A stretch of DNA of 64,000 nucleotides from Onchocerca lupi (Eukaryota; Nematoda; Chromadorea; Rhabditida; Onchocercidae): the NCBI GenBank assembly GCA_028564675.1, contig JAOVVO010000313.1, positions 1-64,000 on the forward strand, given 5' to 3'. Positions 1 through 11,638 of the stretch are shown in pieces. The notes beneath the pieces are model-generated. The model made no database searches. It had not been told where the DNA came from and saw nothing but the letters and a program-made list of their open reading frames with translations. The stretch's first letter is position 1. Each line of letters opens with the position of its first letter. The translations under genes and the position numbers were made by a program.

Positions 1-2367
1 ATTTGACCGGCAAGAAAGGAAGTCAAGCAGTGGATATCATGGATTTTATCTTGCTGTTAAAAATTATCTCTCTGTTATTAATATTAATAGAGAAGTATTT
101 CTTGACGAATAAATTAATTTAAAAATCGAATTTCAACTCAATTATAAATTTAATTAATTGGGACATTTGTTGAAAGATGCATTGGAAGGATTACTGTGGT
201 GCAAAAGATAGCCGTGGACTTCAGCAATAAAAGCCAACAAATTCATCGAAATAAGAAGTCAAATAGCATTCTACGAAATTTAAACAATGAAACATGGAGA
301 ATACGTGAATAGTTGAGACGATGATTAGCTGCAGAATGATTTTCTGTGGAGTATTCATCTCATGAGTATACTTCCTAACTTATCTATATTCTGAGGATAA
401 GTTTTTACTCCATGTAGCGGGCGTTATCTTTTCACCTTCCAATTTGACGAAAATCGCTGTCTTTGCAATACTTTCTGCCTTTTCTTTAATTGTGAAGACT
501 GTAAATTGCACTTGCTCTATGATCTTTAACCTTTATATTTAATTTTCGTTCCTCAATATAACCATTGCTCTGTTTTCAGCTCGCAAGAAGTTACATAGAA
601 TTTGAAATACAAAATTTAAAATTGAATTTTTTTTTAAAATTAACAAGAGTTAGCAACATTTAGTGCAAAAAGTCATGAAATTTATTTATTGAAGCTATTT
701 TCTAACATACAGCTTATTCTGCTGTTTATTATTTCATAATTTTTCTCGAGATTGCTATTATTGTTACTTTGTTTCATTATTATCACTACTGTTATCATCA
801 TTATTACTATCCAAAACCTTTCCGAAAAAAAGATTTGATTTGGAAACTAAATGATAGGCTAATCTGCTCCACAAACTCTCGCTGTTCGTTTTTCAAGTTC
901 AAAATTTTTTGAGTTACAAAGTGATTGCTGAACTGCCGCAGTTAAAACTCCATAATAAAATTAATGAACCTAAACTTCATGGAGGAACTATATTTTGGCT
1001 TATTTATTCTGAAAAATAAACGATAGATAGATCTCATTTCTCTTCTGAAAAGATGCCAAGACATTCAAAATTATAAATTGATATCAAAGGTTGGGTTGAT
1101 TATTTGAAAAATTATGTATATCAATGAACTTTTTAAATGAAATAATAGATTCAAATTTTTTTGGAGTTAAAACTAAAAAATCTGAAGAATTGAAATTCTA
1201 AGAAGGAAATTTACGAATTTGGGTGGAAAAAAATGGGTTAAAATACCTAAAAACATTTTGGATGAAGTAATATTAGTTTTGTCAAACGTTAGCAGGGAAA
1301 ATTAAGATGTGATTCATGCTCAAACAAAAGATGTGTCGATTTCCTGATTGCCCGAAACTGGACTAAGAAATAGGCTTATCATCAAGTCGATCCATTCCCT
1401 TGGGCATGGGCGCCGAGACAATAGTAATAGCATTTTAGCCAAAGCAGATAATCCGATTTAGCTTCCAGAACGGAGCGATCATGTTAGCCTAAAACTAAGT
1501 GGCTATCTCCGTATGTCCATTTTCCGTCGTTGGTTACTCATTTATGGAACAGTTATTTCTAATTCATTTTATGCAACTCTAATTGATCATCAAATTCATC
1601 TAATGAAAAATGATCGAAATTCTCAGCGCATGGATGGACAAAATTTTTCCATCAAAATGACTCATTTTAATAGTTTTAACGAGAATTTAAAGAAATAAGG
1701 GCAATGTGTGATTCGTTGTCACTCAGACACAATTTTCCTTCATTTCATGAAATGCTCTCTTTGAGAACAACTCGATAAAGCTGATGTACTATGATTGAAG
1801 ATTAAATAAAAGCTTAACTTCTTGCTTCCTAAGATTAAATTGAAACGATTTTCCATTTTTATTATTGAGAGCAAGCCGACACTCATATAACAGAAAAGAA
1901 GCATTAAAAGATTATTATTTCATTTCACATTAACAAATTTATTATTATCATTGTCAATCTTAATTTTTATCCTCATCAGTACACAATTTTATTACGGAAT
2001 CTTTTTATACATTCCGTGAAAAACGTTTGTTGCTGTATGTGTAAATGCATGTGCACATATGTGTGTCCAAGAAACATTCAAATTTTTAACAGTTTATTTA
2101 GTGTTTCTGGATTTAAATTTCATTTTTTTTTCCTTTTTTGAATTCGTTTTGATAACGGACAATTTTTTTCTACAAAAATTTCATGGAAGAATTTGTCCAC
2201 AACAGATTTTGCACTTATCTATGGCTTGAAATAAATTCAAGTTTATATTCGAGTGCTGCGTTGAAGAAGGCCTTTGAGATGCACTGTTTGATAAATCTAC
2301 ACCTTTATTTACGTCCTTGACAACTCTATTAGTTTGTCATCGTTATCAATTCTCTTTCTCTCCGCAA

Positions 2368-2460
2368 GGTTATGAAGCTTTAACGCAATGAAGTTGATCT
2401 GACACGTTATGGAGCAAAGTTATGAAGCTTGCACGCAATAAGATTGATTTGTCACGTCAA
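2368..2460. repeat. two-copy tandem duplication, ~50-bp period
   Basis: Two adjacent diverged copies, starting at about 2368 and 2418, share the core TTATGAAGCTT followed by an ACGCAAT-A-G-TTGAT-TGTCACGT-like stretch. The copies differ at several bases, so the duplication is not recent. No reading frame is associated with it. Confidence 0.7.
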
Positions 2461-3729
2461 TTGTCATCAAAATATTTTCTCTATGATTTTCTTTTTTGGA
2501 TGAATTAACGCAAATGGAAGAAATATTTTAGGGAAAAATCTTAAATCTTTTTGATCTTAAAATTATTCCGTTATCTGAAAATTCAATTACTTCAAATAAT
2601 GGAATTATAATTTTCTTTTGTGATGGATTAAGGAACCAAGATGTTATTGGCACTTACTATGGAACGACAGCAATTTCAAATGTCATTCAGTTATATTTAA
2701 AAAAAGCTGATTGGTAATAAAATGAAACACATAGCAAACAGATAATCACTGTTTTTTTTTTTTATTTGTTCAGGGATTTATTTAAATACCTATAAAAATG
2801 AATTTTTATTTTGACAGCAAATTCAATGAGGATCAGATTATCAGATGCATATTCATTCATTTATTGAGGTAACAGATGTCCTTTAATTTGCATGCTGAGA
2901 ACATACAAAGGAAATTTACAGAAAAAAGGATAAAGATTATTATAGAAATTTTTTAAATCTCTGTACTGTGCTAGTTTAGAGATTGAGGCGAATTTTTCAC
3001 GTTTCTAAAAACTACGAATCGGAAATTAATTGTTCAATAGCATTCTAGATATTTAAATTTTCTAGAAGAAACTAAGTACAGAAGAGTCTTATTTGTATTT
3101 AAAGAAGGATGGAGCTTTAAAATAATCCAACTAGAGATGATAAAATCGTTTCTGTTTTCATAATAGTGCTTAATTTTTGTTAATCTAATTAACTTTCTCA
3201 TTTCCATTATTAACATCTTTGGGTCTTAATATGCAAATGAACCTTTCCTCTGACCTGTCATAACAGGCGAAGCAGTAAGTCAGATTGTACATTTATCTTC
3301 ATAAAGACCAATTTGACATCCCGGGATTCAATGGTCTCATCAATCCCCCCCCTCCAAAAAAAAAAAAGAATGATTAGTGAAAGCAAGACGAAAATAATAA
3401 GCACTGTAAAACTATAAAAGATAATTAGTATCCATGCGAGACGATTTCCTTATTCGAGAAAAGCCGGTAGACAAATAGAGAAATGTAGAAAATTCAGATT
3501 TTTGACTTGAATATAAATGATGGTCATAAATATAATTAACAAAAGAATGTAGCATGTTGTAGTGCCCTCATAATGAAGCAGAAAGAAAACTCGGGAATTT
3601 TTTTTCTTAAAGAGATAACTCACTCTTGGAGATGGGTTGGTTTATTTCTAGTTGTAGTAACATCAACTATTACTCGATATTATTGCTATCACAATTACGA
3701 CTCCGCGGGGCATTATTATTCATGAAAGT

Positions 3730-3759
3730 GAATGGATGAATGAATGAGTGAATGAATGA
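3730..3759. repeat. (GAAT)n microsatellite
   Basis: Imperfect four-base repeat of the GAAT/GAGT type, about seven units, in non-coding DNA upstream of the hairpin at 3.94 kb. Confidence 0.8.
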
Positions 3760-3939
3760 CCACTCCCATGGGAAGGAAAGAGAGAGGATTGGATCCAACC
3801 TTTTTACCCTCAAACTTGATCTTATCCTTCCCAACTTACCACATTTATCTTCAATTTCTTCCTTACTAACAGCGGTCAAAAAAGTAGTCAAAATACTTCC
3901 ACATTTATCGCAGCTATTAATCTTTATAGGGAAGACACT

Positions 3940-4017
3940 TTTTTTCACTGCTCTTATCATATTATTATTGATTAATCAATCTAATTCAATGATAGTATGA
4001 TAAGAGCAATGAGAGAA
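3940..4017 (+). ncRNA. pre-miRNA-like hairpin (candidate)
   Basis: The arms 3940-3971 and 3986-4017 pair at 31 of 32 positions; the only mismatch is 3948/4009. Four of the pairs are G-U if the plus strand is transcribed, and these would become A-C mismatches on the minus strand, so a plus-strand RNA is favoured. The terminal loop is 14 nt (3972-3985). Stem length and loop size fit a metazoan microRNA precursor. I do not recognise the mature sequence as a known nematode microRNA, and a small inverted-repeat element is the main alternative. Promoter and processing are unknown. Confidence 0.4.
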
Positions 4018-6828
4018 TCACTGAAGTTTTTGTTAAATGTTGTTTTTTTTTTCTCTTTTTTAAAAAAGTCAAAAATTTGTCTTAAAAAGTCTATTAATAA
4101 TTATTATTAGCAATAGTGTTTGGCTTTTCTTAATGCATTGAAATGTATGGATTCAGTAATCTATGGATAACGATGAGCAAAGTATTAAATTATAAGTTTA
4201 ATTTAAATTCCTTTTGAAATTCATATTTTCTTCTATTGAAATCTTCAATATCTCAAAAAAAATTTTTTTTTTAAAATATTTAATAGCTGCAGGGATCATC
4301 TTCATCGAAATTATATATCATTTTATAGTTAACAATGGTAATTTCATTATCTTTCATTCATTACCAGTGGTTTTCGAAGACAGAAGAAATTGTTGCCTTT
4401 TTGGTTTATACGTGACAGAAAATGTAAAAATGTTAATTAACGCCTTTAGATAAGCGCTTTTTCATCATCCATTCTCGTATATAAAACATCTAAAAATTAT
4501 CGTCAGTCGTTGAACCTTAGCCAAACCCATTATAATGATTTAAGCAAAAGAGTGGAAAAGCAATATTTGATGAGACTATTTTAGATTTCATCAACATTCG
4601 TTCAAAGATTAGCACAGACTTTTGATTTGATGATGTATGACATTCATCTGAAATCGAATTACATTTGAGATTGTCCTTTCTTTCTTCCTTCTTTAGTAGA
4701 AAATAATGTGTTTTTTATGGGTTTCGCACTAATAAATATTTACTTCAGGCTTCAAAATTTTTCGATCGTTATTTCTAACAAATAATTATTGGGAACAACT
4801 AAACAATCTATTAGGTGTACTGGAATATGCTGTCTAAAATTCGAAAATTTTATGCCATCAACGATGTCATCTGTTTTCATAGTTTCAAATTTATTTAACA
4901 TATTTGAATTTGGTTATTCGCTGCACATTTGTAATAATTCTTCTAAAGATTTGGTTAATTTAAATCAGTATGGAAATTTAAATAATCAGAAAATATGATT
5001 TAAACATCATTCAGTGGCATAATGAAGAAGACAGTTATCGCGACTGCAACTTTTAATAAACTTAACTATGATAATTTCAAGGAAATCATGAAAAAGCTTG
5101 AAACTTTTACTAGCCCTGAAAATGGATGATGCTTGGACAGAAAATTTATTCAACTTTTCATTCCACAGCGACAATTCTCTGCTTGTCGAAAATAGCCCAC
5201 TTGGAGCTTACATTCAATGTCTATGCTTCATTCAAGCAAGCGAGACATCTCATCAAAAGTTTGAGAATAGGTTGAAGACATTCCGTTCCATCATTCCTTT
5301 ACCGAATATAACAGCTTCATTACGTACTCCAGCCATCCTGAAGGAAACTTCAGAGAGAATCAACTGTTAAATTTTTCGATTAATCTTTCGCCCCTATACC
5401 TTCACCAGAGTTTCCCTGGCTTCTTCCTGCTCGGGTATCTTTCCGAATTTAGTGAAAGAAAGCGAATTTTTTCTTTTTTTTGGAAGCAAAAAATCATTCA
5501 CATAGATCTGTTTGAAAAACTGGGAAATCTGCGGAGAATAATAATGCGTGTAAGATATATGATCAAGATTCGTTAATGAATAACTTCTCAAAGTATTTTC
5601 TTATATTTGCATATCATTATGAAATCGACTGAATTTTAAGTGAATCACAAATCATCTTCACAGTAAGCGATCGCCCTTTCGTATTTACCAGAATTCATTG
5701 CTTTTGCATAAATGAAATGCAGTAAGTTGATAGAATATCATAAGGGAATAGAAATTGAGGAGAATGAGAAAGACTGAAAAGATTGATTTTATAGGGAAAT
5801 TATCATAAATGTATATGTTCGGTATACTGAAGAGAAAGGCTGTGTGATTGGAGCAGCTGTTAAAGAAATCCCAAATCCGAGGAGAATAGATTTAAAGGTT
5901 GGACTGACCGTTGACAACTGTGATATCATCAAGATGCCATGAACGACCAGACATGCATTGAGGTTGCATGTTAAATTTTTGCCAAAAAATTTGTCTCTCA
6001 ACTTTATTAGGAGAAAGAAAACAAAAACTTGGATGCTGACAAGTGAAATCCGAAACACATTTCAGACTAAGAAAAAAAGGATGAAAATGTCTTCAAAACA
6101 TAGATAAATTATAACTATTTTGAAATTTAGAAATAGATTTGCTCTGTTGAATAACTAGAATAGGCCCAACAAATCTATAGGAAGAATCAGAGATGGTATT
6201 GGTATGCAAAAACTGAAGTAAGGAAAATATTGTAAACCAGTACATCATATGTTCGTGAATATCTGGATAAACCATATCCATCTCGAATAAGCAAAATTTT
6301 AAGAAATGCGATCTGTTTTGCTAGGATTCTTTTAAAATTTTGCTGTGACGAAAAAAAGAATAAAAAATTCTTTCTTTTGTATTTTCTTCTTTAATTATAA
6401 AGAAATCTTTCAGATAAAAATTTGCCCGTTAAAAACCTGAGCTTGAGAAGTTTTGCAGGAAAATCCCGAAAGAATTGATTAAGAGATTTTAAAAGCTCAA
6501 CAAATGGAGACAAATAGATTAGTTTTAAAATCGATGCTTGACTTGACTTACGAGTGAAAAGCAGAAGTAACAGCAAATATATTTATTTATATAGACAAAA
6601 AGTCATTAGAAGTATAATCTGAAATATGAAATGGTTCCGAAAAACAATTTTCATTGATACAATTTTATTTTAAAAAAAGTTTCCTAAATTTCGGGCAAAT
6701 CTTTTAAACTCCATTGTCTTACTTGATAAATTTTGAAACAGTTATACTCTTCACTAATCTAACTTCACGCTAATCTACTATTTCAATAAGTGTATCCATT
6801 CAATCGTATGGAATAGATTATAAGTTAA

Positions 6829-6852
6829 AAATGCTTACATTGGTAAGCATTT
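6829..6852. repeat. 10-bp perfect palindromic stem-loop
   Basis: AAATGCTTAC and its exact reverse complement GTAAGCATTT flank a four-base ATTG loop. It is isolated, with no gene on either side, and its function is unknown. Confidence 0.7.
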
Positions 6853-7805
6853 CATGTGTATTTCTGACGTAACGTCCAGGCTTTTATGTTTGAGTAACTC
6901 ACATTTGTGAAGACACTTTATGTCCTAAGTGGGAGTAAGTTAAACTTTAAATCGTGCTAAGCATATGTTTTGACTGAATCTTGCAGAACCTAATCTTATT
7001 GGTGAATTTTCATAAATTTTGATTGAGCAAGCTACTTTTTGTTGTAAAGAATATCAAATTTCATGAAATCAGAAAATATATATAATTTGACTGCTAATTA
7101 CACAATTATTTAATAGCGCTTTTAATACTTAATAAAAATATAGATTTATGCCAAAAATTTATTACGCTATTTTTATTATGCTCAGATAGATAAACAATCG
7201 ATGTTCGGTTTATTTAACCTTTCAGTTATTAATGATAGCGATAGTAGAAGATGGCAAGGTCATTCTTGCAAGGGCAGTTGATGATTCAAGAAAATATGAT
7301 AAACTGCTAGTATTGATGACCAATGAGTGACCATAACCAATAAAAAATATTGTGAAGTTTTTTCAGCAAAAATAGCAATGGTTAGTGTTTTCAGAATTCA
7401 TTACTGATCTGATTGACCAGTTTCTGTTATGTCAGTTTGATATCAATAAATTGCTTTCTACTTAATAAAATTAAATTATTTCATCAAGGAATCAAGAAAT
7501 TATGCTGAAAGGTGGGAAGAGAGAAATAAAAGTAACGAATGAAGAGAATACGAGTGCTATTAATATCAGGCTGTAATTTGGTGACATTATTGTGTCTCAA
7601 ACAAACTACAATATGTTTGTGATATCACATCGATAGCTTTCATCTGTCTTATCCATATATTCATATGCTGCATTTTGCTACTGTGACACTTCTTGCTATT
7701 TTTGTGACTCACATACTTTAATGCAATTGACATTAACATCCGGTAACACTTATTTCCTCATTGTTTGTTTATCCGTCGTTTCTATAATTATCTTTCCGTT
7801 AAATG

Positions 7806-7907
7806 CAAAATCAAACTATCAATAGCTGGAAATTAGAACAAAATTTACATATTTATGTTTCTCTCTTCCAGCATTTCAATTGAATATTTATTGATAGTTT
7901 GATTTTG
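7806..7907. repeat. inverted repeat, 19-bp perfect arms, 64-nt spacing
   Basis: The arm at 7806-7824 (CAAAATCAAACTATCAATA) is the exact reverse complement of 7889-7907. It may be a remnant of a small inverted-repeat element, or a long hairpin if transcribed. I see no target-site duplication. Confidence 0.7.
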
Positions 7908-9430
7908 GACTACCTCGACATTATCAGATGATTCTGATAACTGCTCCTAACAATTGAGGTTAACTATTAGCCAGTACTTTCCTCACATTAAGAACTTAAT
8001 GGATGTTTATCGCAACTTCCCTGGCCCATAACGATATGAACCAATTCGTCTTCGAAGATCTGATCAATTCATCTTCGGAGGTCAGTAATCGAGTGCAACA
8101 TATGAAAGAGGTTGATTGTACAAAATTTCATCATTTACCTTCATCCTTTTTTCATTCATAAAAGTCACTCGTGCATTTAATAATTCACAAGAATAATTGC
8201 AATATCCACCTGATTATAGAACTATAATGAAAAGTTCTATTGAAAATGTCCAACTCTTCTTACTTCTTCAACTTCAAAAAGTGCTCAATCAATCTTTTCA
8301 ATAATTCAAAACTTACCAATTTTACACGAATTATCTCTCAATTAGTATTCTACTCTTGCTTAATTTTTATCCAAATAATAAAAGTAAATTGATTGTTCTG
8401 TAAGAAAAAGTAGCAATAACAACAAGATCAATAGCCCCGAATGGTTCCAATTTTTCAAAACTGAATGTCTAAATAGTACAATAACGCCAATATCTATTTT
8501 CAAATTGATACTGATTAATGGTTAACAATTTAGAAAAACTGAAAAGAATTTTAGATACAGGAATTTGACTTTTCGAGTTCTTCCAGCTCCTATCACATTC
8601 GCAAACGTTACGCTTGTTTAAAAACAGTTTGCCAGTTGAAAAGCTCTATGCTTCTCGATTCCATCCAGTTTCCTAATTTCTTTCTATCAGACTTAAAGAT
8701 CCATGAGATGTCAAGATGCTAAAATTTTATGCAGATTGAAGTGGCTCTTGATTAGTGTTAGCCGAGAGATAGGAATAGACACTAACGACAACTAAAGTGG
8801 ATTATCGTCTGTAACGTTTTCGGCAAGGCACTTGCTGTTGATAGTTTCAGCCTGATTGAGGCATGCTGACCAATGGTCTACATTGCACAAATTTGGATTA
8901 ATCAAATCTTTTCTGTTCTTCCATTGACATTCGATTGTTGTTTGACACCAATTTTTCTGTCTTTTTTCTCTTTTGAGAGAAATTGGAATCTGAAGAAGAC
9001 ATTCATTATCTGCCAACAATTGGTTCTAATTGTGTTTGATCGATGTTAGAAATGTGCATAAAATACGCAATTTTATGAATAAATAAATGAAAAAAATGAT
9101 GCAATGGAGGTAAGTAGCAACAAGTTTTTGATGACATTTGGATTCATTCCGTTCTTATTATTAAAACTTGAATTCGTTAAAATTTTGTTATTCTTTTTTT
9201 TGAATATAAATTAAATTGAGTAGATTTATTTTTGGCTTTTTCGCTAATTCTCAGATTTCGAGAATTGAGCATTTTATTACTTTCCAAAATACTTGCATCT
9301 CTATCATTATTAGATCGATGTATTTAAAGTACAAATCTCCTTAAAGCATTCTGTATTTCCCTTCATATTACACTGCTGTGTGCCATACAGTTTGCCTAAT
9401 ATTAATTCTTAATTACAGCAACATTGCAAT

Positions 9431-9638
9431 GAATAAATAAGCGAATGGTGAATAAATAAATAAATAAATAAGTGAAATCTTCGAAGAAACACATTGACAC
9501 TTTTGCTGCATAATAGATGAATATTTGACAGGTTAATGAATAATAATGATCATCAATAACAATTCATAATTCATTTAAAGTTTTACAATGCTTTATTTCA
9601 AGCAGACTTTTTGCTGTTTTTTTTTTTTTTTTTTTTTT
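9431..9638. repeat. (AAAT)n microsatellite and poly-T tract
   Basis: Two low-complexity tracts: AATA/AAAT repeats at 9431-9472, and an unbroken run of about 21 T residues ending at 9638. Both are simple repeats typical of AT-rich nematode DNA. Confidence 0.85.
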
Positions 9639-11638
9639 GCTGCAAATTTCAATATTTCTTGCAATAAATTCTGTTAGATGTTAATTTTAAATGACTTAAA
9701 TACGATAGTTTTAAAGTTTAATTTTTAGGGTTAATTTGATTTTCAAATTTTTGCTTTTTTCACATGTCTTGTTATCTAAAAAGTTTTTTAATTAATGAAT
9801 ACATAAAACGGTATGCTTGATCACATCATTCTAGCCCAGACTGCACATATAGCCAAGTTGAGTTTCTTTCTTTTAACAAATGATGAATTATCGAAATTTA
9901 TGATTTCAATTAAACTTTATGCTATCGTAATGCTTTGAAGTATCAAATATTGTTTTTCTAAGTTAGTATTACGTCTACAATTACCTACTTTTGAAACGGA
10001 AGATAGATCTGGAAATAATCTATTTACATGATAAATTGGAGCACATGTTTAAAATGGGTAGTATACTCGACCTTCTGTTCCTCAGTAGTAGTCATAATTA
10101 AATGTAATCATTACTGATTAATCGCCTCCTGTTGCCTTTTACTAATAAACAAATTTTAGTGACATGTTTGTCTAAACAAGCTGTTTTATTCCTGTTTACA
10201 TAGCACCATTCCTAAAATCATATTTCTAATTTAATTGAATGGAAAAGATCGTTTATTTGAAATGTTTAATTTAAATTATTTCCATGTAGACTACCGCAGT
10301 TAATTCTTTCAATATTTTTTTCTAAACTTGCCATCGTTCGATTACTTTTTTGGCTTCTGGATGATTACAAATATTTTGGATTGACATATTTTCATGAAAT
10401 ATTAAATTGCTCGTCAAGAACATGGACATTGAATATTTGATTGAATGCTAATTTGTACGAAAAGGTTGGAAAGTTTAGCATTTTTACGGTAGACGATTAG
10501 ACATGAATAATATTAATGTTGACTTCCCAGAGAGGACACTTTCTCTCACATTGCTTTAATTTCATATTCTGGATGTTTGTTTACATTTCTGCATGTTTTG
10601 GAAAAAGCCCTCTTCAATAATTGATTCAAATAATGCTTCATGTATAGAATATCTGAAGTAAAAGCTAAGATCTAATTCAGCTATTATGAAAATTAGCACT
10701 GCAAACGCTTAACTTAGATAATTGGCTGGGCTAAACAAAACTTAGTAGTTCCTATTCCGTTTGACGAAAAGTTTTGGCCATTTTCATCTTTCCAACAAAC
10801 TGCGATAGAGAGAACACTTCATGCGTATTTATTTTTATTTTTCTTTCATCAGTGATTTCACTTCAACCACTACTCTTTTCATTTAAAGCTGAACAAATAA
10901 AGATTTTCAGTTTTTAGTCGACATCCTTAGTCTCCAGAAATACTTTCCCAAAATCATCCATCATAGTGGTTTCAGAAAAATGAATTGTTTTCAATTCCTT
11001 ATTCCTTCCTTGTCTTTTTTCTTATCTTTAAGCCATCAAATTCGATCCGTCCTATATGATTCATTATATCTTATCCCTCTTAATTTTCATTTATTTCCCG
11101 ACTTAGGTGCAATCATATAAGTCAATCGCTTTTTCGTCCAATCAACTTTAATATTTACGTCAGTTTCCATATTCATCCCGAAAATTTGCTCGAGATAAAT
11201 AGCAAAGATTTGCCAAATATCTCGGGTAAATTTTTTTCCGATGTATTAGAAATGTAACTATCTTCTTTCCTTTTTTGACTACTTTTCTGTTTGTTCATTT
11301 CATTATCTTAGTTTAACTTTAAAGAATATGGGTCAAACTTGATGAGAGATTTTTAAAGTCTATTATCACTATCGCTATTATTACTTACATGAAAATATAT
11401 GATTGTTTAATACAGACAAGTTGATATGATAAGTGATATTGGGAATTTTTGATTTCCATGCAATTTCAATGTTAATTTGGCGTTTTTTTTCTTTTTTTCT
11501 ATTTTCCCACATTTTTTTAAATTCTTTTTCTTCCAGTCATATTGAAAACAAATTTTTCACAATAACAGCATTCCATTTCAAGTTCAATCAAATTTTTAAA
11601 TTAAATTGAAAGATTTTCAATCTTTCGAATTCAAAAGA

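Larger units (their letters stand above)
1..11638. other. gene-poor AT-rich intergenic region
   Basis: No gene in this stretch can be supported. Open frames are short, low in complexity and lack matching splice signals. It holds several small structured elements listed separately: a tandem duplication near 2.4 kb, a GAAT-type microsatellite at 3.73 kb, a strong hairpin at 3.94 kb, a short palindrome at 6.83 kb, an inverted repeat at 7.8 kb, a doubtful Cys-rich minus-strand frame at 8.8-9.0 kb, and an AAAT repeat and poly-T tract at 9.4-9.6 kb. Promoter sequence for the gene starting at 11639 should lie at its right end, but I see no distinct motif. Confidence 0.6.

Noticed and set aside
3752..4000. 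Overlapping plus and minus frames of 82 and 96 codons
   Set aside because: They mirror each other across the microsatellite and hairpin; no start context, splice partners or motif.
5098..5370. 90-codon plus-strand frame
   Set aside because: Composition looks somewhat protein-like, but it has no ATG at its start, no neighbouring exons and no recognisable motif.
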